DNA of 64,000 nucleotides from Mugil cephalus (GCF_022458985.1 NC_061789.1:15408357-15472356); one strand, 5' to 3'. Positions 1 to 14,500 are shown, counted from the stretch's first letter. The notes: generated from the sequence alone by a model not told the origin. A program made the numbers and translations.

Positions 1-2012
1 GCCAGGAAGACAACACTGGAGCAAACCCAGCAACATGAGCCCAAAGAGCGTAGAAGCGCAAACACAAATATCTCTTTGGCTCTCGTAAACACACATTTGA
101 GAAAAAAAATAAAGAAAGAAAAAAGAAAAAAACAACTACACAGCAAGCAACCGACCACAGTCCACGCTGGAGCCACAGCAGCCCGACACCTGCATCCAAA
201 GTCAAGTCAGGTTGAGGGTAGAGTGAGCCCCAGGGGGGAGAGACAGCAGGCCAACTGGATTTAACTACATTTGCATCGCTTTAAGATGTTCACAGTTCTT
301 CACAGTCTGTCAGAGTTTTGTTGAATATCATTATCCAAACCTTTGCTGCGGTGATACACGTCTATTTATTAGGTCTCTAGGCTGCGTGAAAGACTTTAAA
401 ATCACAAGTACAACAGTGAAAATATCAGCTGCACCGTCGAGAATGAAGTCCGAAGACAAATTAAGCGCCTCGATCATTAGGAGGCGGAAAATCACGTTCA
501 CAGTTCACAACCAGCACTTATCCTGTGTCTGACCTACATGAAATATCAATTCGAACCCAAGTACAATTGTTATAAATAGCCCACTTAATTACCACAGTGG
601 GATCTTGCACATGGATTTTTAGAGCTCGATGAATGCCCTGTGTGACCTATTAGGAAGAGGTTAACTTGTCTGGAATGAACTACTTAAAATCCCTATGTGG
701 GAAGGTGGGGGTGGGAGCTATTAACTAAATGACACAGGAGGCTGATGGCTTCTAGTCTTCAATACCGACCGTCTAAAACAGCCCTACAACAAGCTCCCTG
801 GAGCGAATACTGAGAGTTGGAAGTACAACACTGTTATTATGTGAGCATCTACTGGGTAGGTGCTACTTTTCTGGAGAGTTATGGGGATCTAAGTACAGGA
901 GAGCGGTCAAGAACGGGAATGTTCAAGGGCCAGGCATAAACCAAGAGCTCACTCCAGTGAGTATAGTCAGCCTCCTATTCATGCTGCCCAGGCCTAATTG
1001 GGAGAGCATGACTGATGACACAGAGCACTGTGCCACACACATACACGGAACAGGAAGAGTGCGCAGCCTGAGCACAGCCAGCAAGACATGCAGAGAGGAG
1101 AGAGGTGCTGAACAAGCAAACACTGCAGGGAAGAATGAAGGGATCATTTAGTGCTGGGACCGGAGGAAGGGGCCCATTAGCTGGTTAGTGGTCTGCCGCT
1201 CACATCGCTAGTTTAATTTTTGGACCTCAGCAAGAGTGCTCTATTGGGATAAGATAAGATTCATGGTTTATGGTGTAAGCGAAACCCGCTCCCCCAAACG
1301 GACTCTGAAGAGCAAATAGAAAAATGTCAATATTTAAATATGCACGGAGCATAAATGTGCAGTTGGACCTGAACCAGGCGTTATTGCTTCCTAGCAAACC
1401 TGGTCATTCTAATGTTGATACAAAGATTTGATTGTGGGGCAACACATAATGCCCGGTTCTGGCAGAATAATGGAAGTAGTGTATTTGTGGATGCCTGTAG
1501 AGGAAAATTCAATGTTGTTTGGGTCCCGTGCTGATGAAGCACAAGCGCAGCAGAATGCTGACTGCCAGTTGACCTATTGGAAACCACCACAGCAGAGATA
1601 GAGAGGGTGTGGGGGGGGGGGGCAAGGTTTATTCACTCACAGCCAGGGATAGAGCCATGCAAAGGATCGTTTCTAGATGTTCTGGTGTGTGTGTGTATAG
1701 TGTGTAATATAATGGAAGAGGTTCATGCATTGTGAGCTTTAGAGATGAGAAGGGTGTGTATGCGTGTGTGTTTCGTGTGTGTGCAGTCACGACCACAAGT
1801 CCACAATGAGCGCTTTCTGTTGGTGACTTCCTGGCTCTAGCATGAAAGGAGTCACACACTAATCCGCTGATAATATTAAAATCAAATCAGAAGGAGTTTC
1901 TAACTCTACAATGTAAAAAAAAAAGAAAAAAAAAGCACACATCCGTTAGTGTGAAGCTAAGTCATTAGACCAAAATAGCACGATGTGTTCTGAGAAGAGT
2001 GAAATGTCCTAC
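1..2012. other. trip10 intron downstream of the last readable exon
   Basis: No exon of trip10 or another gene is recognisable here. The stretch holds a short poly-G tract near 1610-1621, T/G-rich minisatellite-like DNA around 1680-1790 and an A-rich tract at 1915-1935. The HR1 and SH3 exons expected for trip10 must lie to the left of the window. Confidence 0.5.
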
Positions 2013-5000
2013 CTTACTCCTCTTGGTGAAAAGCCAAAAGTTTTTGCCCTTGTTCTTCCCCAGAAGGTCCATGGGGCCTTTAGGCGTACCCAGGCTACTG
2101 TCAGAGGAGGCTCGATTAATTCCCTGACTGTAGTCCTCAAACTCCACATCTCCAGGACGCTCAAAGCCCGACTTATTCTGTTCTATTACAACCATGGAGT
2201 CCTGTGTTGAAAGCAGTTACAGATTAGGCCAGTCAAGAGTTATTTTACCCAAAAGCTGCGATGCACATTAAAACGCATTTATCATTAACAGGGAGCGACT
2301 CACATTCTTCTCGTTAACATTAGTGCCCGCTTTAGTAATGCCTTCCAGGCACTTGCCAATGATGGGCATCACATGCTTCTCTGTGTCCGAGAACAAGACG
2401 TAGCCCTGCGCCAGCTTTCGTACTCGCCTCTCATCCAGATCCTGTAATTTCTAGAAACAACAAAGCAACACACTGCCACTATTAGAGATGAGCCAAAGCA
2501 TAGCACATAATACAGTGTTTCAGTCTCATATGAGGGACAGAACACAGAATGCAGTTTAGATATTTATGACTGTAAATTTTGTTTAACCCATTGAGACCTG
2601 AGTTTTTGTTTGGTATGCATGTTTAATTTCTCCATTTCTCTTTATTTGGGATTAGTAGGACCTAAAAACTAAGCGTCGTCTTTGGACAAGACGTAGTTTT
2701 TGGAAAAAAATGATGACGCGTGTGGAAACGTGGATTATTTCACTCAATGTTATAATAAAGTCACCAATATTTTGATGTCTGAACATTGCTGTGCAAAAGC
2801 AGAATTCTAAATAATGAAGTCCCAGCGTCCTCAATTGAGTACTTGCTAATTAGCAAAGTTATAGCTTATTACTATGGACAAAATTTACACCAACTAGCAT
2901 CTAGTTATGAGGATGAAAGTTTAAATGAAGTAGAATAAATCTAAATCTTAACGTCCCCATACGAGGACGCAGGGTCTCAGGAGGTTAAAGCTCTCGTACA
3001 ACTATCAAAGCTAACAGTTTAGCATCTGAATAGGTGATGCAATTATTCAAAAAGTTCCTCTCCAGTTTTAAATCAACATGGGTAAATTGGTTAGTTTATT
3101 AAAATAAGAAATATAACGCTCTAAATAATAAGTATATCAATAAATATACAATATAAGGTGTTTATTTTTGTTGGAAAAATAAAGATTCTTTATGTCTAAC
3201 ATCAGTTCACCTCCAATAAATCTTGATGGCAGGTTTCAGTGTAGGCGACAGATGATTCACTTACATTGAAAATGAGTGGCATGTCATTGAAATAGAACTG
3301 GTTCTGCTCCTTGTTGTATTTCTGGAGCTGGGCAGCGTAGTCGTTCTTACATTCCTCTGCTACGTGTGCTCTCATGTGAGCCTGCTGCTTGGCCTGAAAC
3401 CACACGAGGCGCAGACAGGTTAGCGACCGTCTGATCTTCCATCGGCTCACGCCCAGCGGTGCATAAATCTGTGTTGCGCATTTCTTCAACTTCCCATTCG
3501 CTTGCTACCTTTTCAACGTCTGCCTTTGTGGCATTGATGTCTTGGTCAGTCTTCTCTGCGTACTGCGCGGCACGCTCCGCTTCTCTCCATTCCCTCTCAA
3601 AACGCTTTTTACTCTGAAGTGGAGAAAGATAAAAAAAAAAAGACTACGTTATGGAGTTTTTACTGTTGAAATTAAAGACAGGGACAGGGCTGAGGCTTGG
3701 GGAACCACCACCGAACACTGATGGCGTCGTTTCCTCGTGTTCATTTGTTTTTACTATAGACAAATCAAGCCAACCATTTGCTTATGGTGAGTGTTTCCTC
3801 ATCTTTCATTTTGTGCTCAGCCCAAACCAAACAAAAAGGTTGATTGGTCTTTAAAACTCTCAGGCCAGACTCACGCTGTCGAGCTGCTTGTACGTGCTCT
3901 CCAAATTCTGCTGGGCTTTCTTGGCCTCCATCAGATACTGCAGACATTCATAAAAATAGACAGAGTGAGAGTCAGATGACAGGCTGAGAGACAGAGAGGC
4001 AGCCGTGTGCAAGGGGCAGACAGACACAAACAATGACCTCCAACAGCTACACAGCAAAAACATGCGAGAAAACAAACAGCAGTGTGTCGGCTTTCGAGAC
4101 GTAACGTCTTCGGCGAGAACGTGCACACAGCTGCACTGTTCCGCGGCGCGACGGGACAAAGCCCAGGCATTCTTCACAGAGAAATGGCACACCACTGCTC
4201 AGACCACGCGTCCCTGAGGACACTCTTAAGTAAGCCTCCTTTCCTGCCACAGCAGTGAGATTTCACACGTCCACTCCTCCTTCGCGTCTCACGCTCCGCG
4301 CTCCTCCCGGCAAGTCGTCAGGAACACGGAGCCGTGAACACACACCAGAACCAGAACACGCTACGTGCTTTTGTAACTTGCTCACACAGTGTCTTACCAG
4401 TTGCAGGGGAGGGCGCACAAGCGGGCTGTGACTTATTTATGTATGTGGCCGCAATGCAAACGTGCATTTTAAGCCTCGCCGAGCTCACCGTCTTCCGTTC
4501 CTGCTTGAGCTCTTGCAGGTACTTGGTGAGGTCGATGCAGATGTTCATCATCAGGTTCTCAGCGATCAGCTCCCTCTGCCCCGCGTAGTCGTTCATCTCG
4601 TTCAAGATGTCCAGAAACGACTGGTAGCTGGACAACCTATCACGAAAGAGGAGGGGGGAAAAGGAAAGGGTGGAGAAGTAAGGACACGGCGATGGGACCA
4701 CTGATAAGATGAAACAAACGCACGGGCTCAAAGAGAAGTCAGCGGTGGGCCAAGTCGTGATAAGAGCCTCATGACTTCCTCATTCCTGCTTCCTTCCAGA
4801 GGCATTTAAATGACATCAACAGCATCCCCGCACCGCTGCGTGGCACACGTCACCAGTAACAAAGGGATTCTTCGCAGCTTAACACGTTATTTGTAGCTTG
4901 TAGCTCACGTGCGTGTAAATGTAAATCTGTTTGTTTTGCGAGGTTGCGCAGCGGAACGATGACTCACCTGCAGTCTGGCTCGTCTTTGCTGCTTCGCTTT

Positions 5001-7147
5001 AGGTTGTATTTCTTCGAAAGGTTCCTGCAGACAGACAGTGACAGTGGCAGTGCTTAAAGCAACCGGGGGAGACAAATATTTACATGCTCTCAATGGGACA
5101 TGACGTTGGAAGGAAACCAAACTATTCTCATGTAACCACTGGATGTTTTTTCACACAATAGGAATTAAAAAAAAAACAACAGCCAAGTACGAGCATATTT
5201 AAATGCTTTTCTTCCTTCTTTCACTCTCCCCCTGACCACATCCTGTCTATCATGTGCCAGTCTGCTCCCAGTCTGCTCCCACTTCCTCTCTTCTTCTTCT
5301 GCTCCTCCTTCCCCTCTCCCTCTCTCTTCGGCAAAGCTCAGCACCAGAACAGATGTGGGCCTGCAAGCCGGAGAGCTGGAGAGGAAGCAGCATGGAGGAA
5401 GAGAAAGAGGAGCGACGCAGGAAGAGAGGGAGAACGGCTCCAGCTGGAGATCTGGGCTAGTGTTTCAGAGACTCTTTAAATTCTGTCCCAGAGCGGTCAC
5501 ATAACAAGCAGACGTTGCATAAACAGCCTTTTGACTTGCGCCCATGCAAATACAAGCACAAACACGCACACTGATGGATTCGAGCGGCGTTTTTCAGCAC
5601 ACACACACGCACACACATGAGGTAGCTGGCACGGAACACAACGAGAGCGAGGCCTACCTCAGTTGTTTGGCATAGTTTTGCTCTATCTCCGTCCTCTCCT
5701 TCACAAATTTCACATACTTCTCCACCAACTCCAGGCCAGACTGTGTGTGCTTCTCAATGATGTCATATTGGTCCTGGGGGAAGGAGCGTGAGAGACAAAT
5801 AAGGAAAAGAAAAGCCAGCACACTGCAGGATTCGGAACACGCGCTACTTTTATGCAATAACTGGGATGTGCCTCTTGAGGTGAGTTGAGTTTGAGGTCAA
5901 AGGAGAATCTTGAATGAAAGGCAATAAACTAAACACGGACGAGGTTCGTTCCTGCGCGCTAGATATAATAATAATAATGCTATCCACATGTGCGCACGAT
6001 CTTGGCGATGGGCTCGAGGCCCCGGCTTTAAATCATGCAGAACCTGCGTTGTTCAAGAGAGAGGACAATCAAAGGGCGCAGGGTCGCAACGCGGGTCACT
6101 ACTGCTCAGGCAGGAAGATTTCATCTCACCCGTATGTAGCTGGAGTGAACTGTTTGCATTAGCAATATGAAAAGCAGCACAACCACTATTAATAAAGGTC
6201 ACCATTAAACTATTTCATTTCAGTTTCGTCTAAATCTGCTGATTTTTAATTTTTTTGCATTGCGCGTTATTAAAGATGTTGCACCGCTTCCTTTTTGTCT
6301 CACTGTGAAAACGAAGCACATGACACCCCCAAGCTCGGACAAGCCAAGTCAAGTCTGAGAGGCGATACCGACGGCAGTATTTTCACACTCTACACAAAGA
6401 GCGATTGCCCTATGCTTGCTTTAGCATCTAGTTTGGGGCCATCATGAAAGGGGATTCCTGACATGCTGGGCCATGTTCCTCTGCACTCCTTCCCTTCAGG
6501 TAAAACAATAGAGACAACCCCCCAAATGAATGAGACCGCATTTAATCTAATTACAGAACACAGTTAAAAGTTGAAGTCAGGGGCCTGCAATCCATCAGCA
6601 CATTAACTCCTAACCACTAGGCACTGTTGGGGTTTTTAATTTAGGGTCATTAGTTATAGAACAGAAGTAATGATAGCCGGCGAAGCCAACTTTCCAATTT
6701 CCCAAGGTGCTTGTGTTTTCTTTTCAGGAAAGGTAGCGAAATTAGCAAACGTTTGGGATTTCGGAACATTACAGCAAATGTGACCCAGTTAAAACGAAAA
6801 ACGGATTTATTTGTCCAGCACAGCCTCACCACATCAACGGGACGGAAGTGTGATGCTATAACATAACATAATGTCTGCAGGAATCAAAATGCAACTGAAA
6901 CACACATCATTTGGTAGGGAGCAAGAAAGAAGAATAACTACACGAGGCCTCGAACACTGCTGTCAAACGTTCTGCAGATTTTATGCAGGACTCATGCTGA
7001 GTGGCTGCTTCAGCACGCATCCGACCCCAAAAATCGCTACAAAATGCCGCTTGCGTGCCCGCCCACTGCTCCTAGCGTGCACAGTCCTGTGTGAACGAAC
7101 AGACGGGTTAAACGCAGAGGTAGAATTTCCTCTTGACGGATGAATGA

Positions 7148-7191
<44 letters not shown>

Positions 7192-8865
7192 AAAAAATAA
7201 ATGATGTATTAAAATACTGTCGCGAGCAAACTTAACAGCGTAACCGGAGAGCCTCGCCAGGCAGCGTGGAATGACATTAATTAAACTTAAACACTATTTT
7301 CTAAAATTTTAATTATAAATTGCCATCCAGTGTCTGAGAGGAGGGTATTCATCACGTTACAGAACGACTGTCACAGCACAAATGGAAAGTTATATTTCAC
7401 CTACAGGTCTTGATACAGGCGTTTTGCCTAGATAACTCGGCTATTTGCATATTCAGTTTCTGAACTACTGATAGGTCCGTAGTATAGCGTATGAAAAAAA
7501 AAAAAAAAAGGTCAGCTACTTTGGAGATTGTGGAGGTGGTTAGAAATGGTTAGGTAAGATGTGTTGTGCATTTCCTTTGTGTGGGGTGGGCAGACGGTTT
7601 GCTCCCACTCAAAGTCCCATCCCAGTAGCTACACACTTTTGTATACAATACAGCTGGACAGCAATGCATAACTGTTAATGTCGAACTCAGGAAGCATGTG
7701 TTAAACAATTGCTCACACGTTACATATCGTTCATTCACTACTTAAATGATGGACTGTACTTCAGCGTACTGTATACACTTCAGTTTATCTACAATAAAGA
7801 GATGTGTTCCTTTTCGATCAACGTCCCGCTTCTTTTCTCTGGAATTAAATCAGAAACAGAGTGAAACCAATAGTTCGTTATTGGACGTGTGCCCTTTCTC
7901 GGTATTTACACCGGTGAAGAATATTTTGAGGAAGTTGTGTCCCACCGCTGGGCCAAAAAAAAACGTGTTTCACCCATTGTTGCATCCGCACTTTTCAAAC
8001 CAAGGTAGGAAACAGAACCATTCTGCTTTCCTATCGATTCTTGCTTCTGTAAAATGTCAAATGATTTCTTGGGATTATAAAATGTTCTCAGGAGCCTCTC
8101 TACTCAGCCAGTAAAATCAAAATGCTTGAGAACTTAAAACTACTGGAGTACACATATATTTATAGGATATTTACAGGCTACAAATTAGTCTTCACACTTG
8201 AAAGTATTCACCAAAACCTCAATTGAGAAATTCACCCAAACAAACTGAAACACAGTTTAAGAGACACTGATTTTCAGTCATTTTAGATATATATATATCT
8301 ATATATAATATATATAAGCACACACCTGATCATTCAGTAAAAATATAAATTGAAAAAATATTCTACGTTTGATACGTATTCACAGTGTTTGCTACCAAAT
8401 AGCTGTTGTACACAACAGGTTTCTCAGGAGGAGCACAGTACCGCTGGGAGAAAGTTTCCCTTGTTTCCTAGTTAGCTGAACTCAAACTAGATCTCTTTTA
8501 TATAGAAAAGGAAGCATTCCATAAATGTGTCGTGGTCACTTCATTCAAAAGAAGAATTCACAAAAGTGCTTGCAGGGAAATAATCAGCATCTTGTCAAAC
8601 ACCAGTGGCTGTCAGACTACTGCAATACATCACCATCCAAAGCCACAGTCAAAAGTATCTTTATAGGTCCCCGTAGACTGGGTTTGTACAGAACTGATTT
8701 TCATAAATCATGAAATGATTGCGTGTGTACATAGTATGCATGACTTTTAAATGGCCATAATTTATTTTGAAGAGCGAATGCCTTGTTTGTGGTTAGACTA
8801 TGGCTTACACGCCTGCTTCTTCAATCCTCCTTATATGACTTTACATACAGTTTAATTGCTGTGAG

Positions 8866-8912
<47 letters not shown>

Positions 8913-10693
8913 ATTTTGAATGGGCGGTTAAATATTCTAGTTCTAAATAAGGAAAGCCATAACCTATTTTTATAGCACCGCTAAGGCAGTTGTGGTGCAA
9001 CAACAAGTATCATAGTCTACGTTCAAAACTGAGGTCCCAATACTCACATCTAACCTGAGCATGCAAAGTGTACTCCACACCTCACCAGAGAGGAAGTGGC
9101 ATCAAGTGGAGGGCACATAACTTCAGTGAAAGTCATCGACATACGTGTTTCAGCCCTGACTCACAAAAAAAAAAAAAAGACAGGCCAGGCCCAGCTAGAC
9201 CTGTCTTCACTCACTATCACGGCTAATTCCTCGACACTGATCTCGCACCCTGCAAACTGGAGCCTTAAAATAGCTGCGGGATTAACAACAATCAGGAGAC
9301 AGATGCCATCGGGCCGACTTGGCCCGAGGAACGCCTGCATAGCCAAACATTAACAAAACTAATCAAGCGTGCGGGGCTTTGTCTAACCAGACAGGTGAGG
9401 CTGAAAAAGCAAATGCACAAAACTCAGCTTTGAATAAAATGATTAGCAAGTCTCAAAGAAAGATGACTGGCTTTGTTTGTTGTTGAGAACCGAGCTTCCT
9501 CTAAGACTAGGGAAACAGCTCCACGCAAGGGGACAGGAAAGACTGTCGCACCGAAACAGAGCCTCTAATTTATACTGGGGTGCGGATGTTTCTCTGAATC
9601 GATCAAAGTAGGGCAAAACTAATTAGGCTGTTGCACCAGCATATAGGATGGAAAAGGGAAGGGGGGAAGAGGCCTAGGGGGAGATTCTGTAATGAGGTCA
9701 CAACCTCCCTATCCTCTACTTGTGCACTGCTCCATTTTTACATATCCAGGTTCCCTAAGAATGTGTAATGTGACGACAGAGCATGTTTAGGTCCTGCATG
9801 GTGTCACTGCTTTGACTGTTGCATCCAGGAAGTGGCTTAGTGGTTTGCTGCTTAGTAGCAACTTGATTTGTCTGGACCTATTAAACGGGACAGACAGACA
9901 AAGCAGTACATTTTAAATAATATAGATCAACTTAGCCTAATACAATCCCGGGCCCTAAAAATGAAACGAAAATTAAATAAATTACAAAGAAATAAAAGGT
10001 AAAAGAAATGCAAGAACCACGAGGCTCATTGTCAGTGAAGCTTGCTGCCAAGGCAAATCACAGCATCTGATTAAATCTCCATGGAAGCAAGGTGTGCCTG
10101 GCTGTCAACAGGGAAGCATCCCACTGCGTACGACCCACCTCATCACGTTTAAAAAAACTTTCTAGAAGCAGAAATAGCACATTTTTTGCGCTTTGCCTTA
10201 AGCCTGATATCAAATTTCCATGGTTAACATCGTTAAGAGTGTGTCCAAAAATACATCCATCCGGGTCATGAGATATCCAGAAATGCTCGGCAAATAGTTC
10301 AAGCTTGTTTTTCATTTGGTGCTTGGTGCTCGTGTGATACAAAGTTCGCGATTCACGTTCGAAATTAAGAGGAGCCGAACATCCCGTGTGCAAACCTGGA
10401 TTTTGGATTTACAGCAGCAGCATGTTGGCAGTGGCCTCCGTTAACTCTGTGTTTTAAATAGCACACTAAACGCTAAAGAAAACGCTGGGAAAAGCGCGTC
10501 CGTGAATGCACCGTTCTGCAAGCACAAGCGGGCAATTAGGCTTCAACGTCCCGCTGCTTCTCCAGACCTTTATTCCTCACCAGAGGACGCCTTGCGTTGC
10601 CCAACTCCTCAGCGTGCACCCTCCAAGAAAAATGCACAGTGCAAATTGCGAGTCAGATGATGGACTTACCCAGAGTTCCGTGCCCCAATCCAT
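2013..10693 (-). CDS. trip10: Cdc42-interacting protein 4 (F-BAR protein), 5' part of gene
   Basis: TRIP10/CIP4 curves membranes during endocytosis and links Cdc42 to N-WASP and actin (family knowledge). Nine coding exons are readable on the minus strand: 10670-10693, 5658-5773, 4968-5024, 4489-4636, 3875-3937, 3509-3613, 3265-3393, 2304-2450 and 2013-2201. All have AG/GT borders and they add to 978 nt (326 codons). Exon 1 encodes only MDWGTELW, the hallmark start of the CIP4/FNBP1 family, and is followed by GTAAGT. Later exons carry [22 protein letters not shown] and [11 protein letters not shown] (F-BAR, about residues 1-260). They are followed by the linker [11 protein letters not shown] and SDSSLGTP, which resembles TRIP10 more than FNBP1 or FNBP1L. 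The HR1 and SH3 exons lie beyond the left edge. The start codon sits only about 0.8 kb downstream of the ICAM-like gene A stop, on the same strand. Confidence 0.93.
2583..2988. mobile_element. Candidate piggyBac-type MITE
   Basis: A block of about 400 bp inside a trip10 intron is bounded on both sides by TTAA. Its ends form an imperfect inverted repeat: TTAACCCATTGAGACC on the left, and the complement of the right end reads TTAACCTCCTGAGACC. A TTAA target site with terminal inverted repeats is typical of piggyBac non-autonomous elements. There is no transposase ORF. The superfamily is an inference from the ends only. Confidence 0.5.
7145..7193. repeat. (GAAA)n microsatellite
   Basis: About twelve GAAA units in trip10 intron 1, ending in an A-rich stretch. 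Confidence 0.95.
8870..8911. repeat. (TG)n microsatellite
   Basis: About twenty-one uninterrupted TG units in trip10 intron 1. Confidence 0.95.
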
Positions 10694-11500
10694 GTTCAGC
10701 TTGTTGGCCAAGCTGTCTGACTTTCCCGAATACAAAGAACTTCTCCAAAGTTATCCCCACAGCTCGGATCGGCCCTGGGAAGAGTAATCCCTGCGTGATA
10801 AATCCGACGCAACCACCGCCTACTCGGGTTTTGATTTCCTCAACAAATATTGTAATTAAGCATCACAGTTCACTGATTGACTCGAGCTGGCTGTCGTTAG
10901 TCTAGTTTGTCCAAATATTTTTCATAGCGAAGGAAACGGGGGACAGACTAGTTTTCGTATCCGCGTCACTCCCAAATCCTAATTCTTAAAGGGCCAGTGC
11001 ACTGAAACACATGTTGCAGTGGCCAGTGGGTTGATACAGGCAGCTTGGATTGGTTCAAATCATATTTTTGTTTAAATCATACTCTTCTCTGTCTGATGTT
11101 CATGAAACACACCGACTGGTGCAGACATCCATAACTAAGAGCTGAAACGTGAAAATACGATGCAACTTCCTTTCCTGTTTGAAAATCAGCACTCACAGTC
11201 AGCCGCTTTTGTTCATTTATTTTTTTCTTCTTTATTAACCGCTGCAGTGTCACACAAGCACTGTAAGTATTTTAGGCCTGTACAGTTTTACACATCCAGT
11301 ATTAGAAGAGAATTAAGATGCAGACAGGGGGTTTCAAGACGAAAAAGAAAGATATCAAAGTTACTTTACCAATAGAAACACAGCATTTTAACATAGGTCT
11401 AACTTTAGTGCACCTACTTGATCGTGAACACTGGCAAAGCAATACATCATTATTTTACATGTGTAACTTTATTTACAGGCGGAAAATGACAAATTACATA
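10694..11500 (-). promoter_or_regulatory. trip10 5' flank plus 3' UTR of ICAM-like gene A
   Basis: This 0.8-kb spacer must hold both the 3' UTR of ICAM-like gene A and the promoter and 5' UTR of trip10, both on the minus strand. A minus-strand AATAAA (plus-strand tttatt at 11231-11236) is a likely poly(A) signal for gene A. No TATA box is obvious before trip10. Most of the right part (about 10903-11500) recurs in copies B-D; the part around exon 1 (about 10630-10900) does not. Confidence 0.55.
11231..11236 (-). terminator. Poly(A) signal of ICAM-like gene A
   Basis: AATAAA on the minus strand about 265 nt after the gene A stop codon. The same hexamer recurs at the equivalent place after genes B (18346-18351), C (about 26620) and D (about 34410). 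Confidence 0.6.
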
Positions 11501-14500
11501 TCAAATTAAATTTTCATTTCCCTCATTTGTCATTATGGACATGGAGATGTCTGACTGCTGGACAAAACGGTATTGTCCTTCTTTTTTCTGGCAAAGGCGT
11601 AAAAAGACCACGAATATGCTGATGGTCAAGATGATCACTGATATAATTATTGCCAGCCAAAGCCACGGAGGAAAGTGACCTGCAAAACAAACAATAATCA
11701 ATTAATCAATATCAAAAAATTACACATATGTGTTCATCTGCATATATATATATATATATATAGTATATTATTCCAATTCAGAATATGTGTCAGTGTCAGT
11801 ACCTGTTTCAGGAGCGAGAGGGGTTGCTTGGGCGTTCACGTTTGTCACATGAACATGGATTTGCTTAGTTATTTTGCCAAGATTATTGGTAGCTGTGCAG
11901 ATGTAGGTTGAGCTGGCATTTACTTGAGTAATGCTGAGTGTGTCTGAGTCCTCCTCCAGCACACTGAGCCCATCACTGGTCCACTGAAAGACAGGAGGAG
12001 GGTTTCCCTCAGCTTCACAGTTCAGTGAGATGTCGTCGCCCTCAGCTACATCTATGTCCTGAGTATTGGATTGAATCTTGAGCTCAGGAGCATCTGAAGA
12101 GATAAACGGGCATTTCATTCAGTTTCATTTCAAATACACACATGACATGACGGTTAACTACACTTATCTAACATTTAACTGAAACAGCAGGACTTTTACT
12201 CACATTGTGCAGAAACACCGTGGGTGTTTATATATGCAGAGGTGTTTGGCAGATAAAGAGCAGAGCAACATGTCCAAAATGAACACAGGTTCAACAACAT
12301 GTAGCGTGGAACAATTGTAATAAATGTGTGATGGGAAATCTTACAGTGCACCACAGTGGTGTATGAGATGGAAGTTTTATGAGGGAGGAATTTAAAATAC
12401 TTATTTCTGTCATTTTAAAGATTAAAAACTTACACAAAATATTGACACGTAGCGTGTGATTGGCTGATCCGTGTTTGTTGGATGCTTGAAGTAAGTATTC
12501 TCCACTATCTTCCTTTGTCCACTGTGGTGGGGCTATGTTTTGTCCATCTTTGAACCAGGTGAGTGTGGGTGTAGGTAGTCCTTCTGGTTCACACTGGAGC
12601 TCACCATTCACTTTAACATCATAGGTCTCACTGCAGGTAAAGGAGGGCTCATCTGTGAATGTGACAATCACATCAAAATAGTCGTCAGACAAATTATGGC
12701 AAAAGAAAAGAAGGTGCATTTCAAAATAATTTGTCTTGAGATACACACTGAGCCAGGTGAGATACACACTCACATTCTACTGTGATTTGAACCGTGGTGC
12801 TGTTCGGGCCTACGCTGTTTTTAAATTCAGCTCTGTAGTTTCCTGAGTCATTCCTGCTGAGAGGAACAGATGGATTCATCACTTGATCCTCATGGTACCA
12901 CTTAACTGTGGGTGGAGGGTTCCCATCAGCTTTGCAGAGCAACGTGTCCAAACTGTACTTATGTTTCACAGCATATTGTGCAGGACAGTTGATGATGATC
13001 GGAGTGTCTGCAAACAAATATCAGAATAATCAAAAACTGTTTTTGCAGATATGTTTGGCAGATTAAGTAAATAATAAATGTGTGGTGGGAAATCTTACAG
13101 TGCACCACAGCGATGTATGGAGCAGAGGTTTTATTTGGGAGGAATTTTGGTCCATTGGGTCCAAGGTGCAGCTCAGCCTGACATGTAAAAACGGCTCCAT
13201 TGTTTTCTTTGGTAGGAGTGATACTCAAGGTAGAATTAAGATTTTGTGAGGTCAATACAACCAAAGAGGTGTCATTGAATGTGTCTTCAAACAGAGTTTC
13301 GTGACCTCGGTACCACTTCACTTTGAGCTTCTGCACAGGAGCCACATTGGTGATGCTACATAGCAGCTGGTACTCTTTGCCCTCCAGCATCGGACCATCA
13401 TCCAGCACGGACACTTGGTCTGGAGTCTCTGTTAATAATTGGAAAAAGAAGGATTGATAAGGATGGAGCATTTCATTTCCACATAAAACATCGGATATGT
13501 GCTATTAATTAGATACTATATCATGTTGTACACCATTATATTTTATGTATGTACTGTGAAGTTTCTATGAGCAACTGGCATCATTATGTTCCCATATCAA
13601 ACAATTGTAGGACAAAGATGATGCAGTGTAAACTGTGGACTTATACTCACGATATACAGTGAAGTTTAGAGATTTTTCACACTGTTTATCATTCGCAAAA
13701 GTGTAGCAGGATGCCAGGGGGTTCCAGGTGTTCAGGTTTTGAACTGTCCACGGCAGAACGGTTACATTTTCTAAACCCGTGTCTCCAACTGTGGCCTTCC
13801 AACCTAGTCCTTTATCACCTGATGTGGTGCAGTTGACTGAAACTGGATCTCCAAACCTCACCACAATTTCCGGGGGAGTCAGTGTCACCGGGCAACCTGC
13901 CATTCACAAGCAAACATATATTTCATCATTGCTTCTTTTCTGGTGCACAGTATGAAATGAGTCATAATCCAGCAGATACTCAACACAGATATTAAAAGTT
14001 AAAAAAGCCTGCGCCAGTGTCAGTACCTGTTTCAGGAGCGAGAGGAGACAAGGGAGCGGCTGCAGGGGTTGCTTGGACGTTCACGTTTGTCACGTGAACA
14101 TGGATTTGCTTAGTTATGTTTCCAAGATTATTGGCAGCTGTGCAGATGTAGGTTGAGCTGGCATTTACTTGAGTAATGTTGAGTGTGTCTGAGTCCTCCT
14201 CCAGCACACTGAGCCCATCACTGGTCCACTGAAAGACAGGAGGAGGGTTTCCCTCAGCTTCACAGTTCAGTGAGATGTCGTCGCCCTCAGCTACATCTAT
14301 GTCCTGAGTATTGGATTGAATCTTGAGCTCAGGAGCATCTGAAGAGATAAACGGGCACTTCATTCAGTTTCATTTCAAATACACACATGACATGACGGTT
14401 AACTACACTTATTTAACATTTAACTGAAACAGCAGGACTTTTACTCACAGTGTGCAGAAACATTGTGGGTGTGAGAAACAGGTGGTAAACTTTCACTCAG

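Larger units (their letters stand above)
5774..10669 (-). other. trip10 intron 1
   Basis: A 4.9-kb intron between coding exon 1 and exon 2. It has no recognisable exon of another gene. It contains a (GAAA)n tract, an A-rich tract near 7492-7509 and a TG repeat. The point 9533-9535 in this intron is the left breakpoint of the tandem array: everything to its right (9535 to about 9885 and about 10480-10625) recurs in copies B-D, while everything to its left is single copy. Confidence 0.75.
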
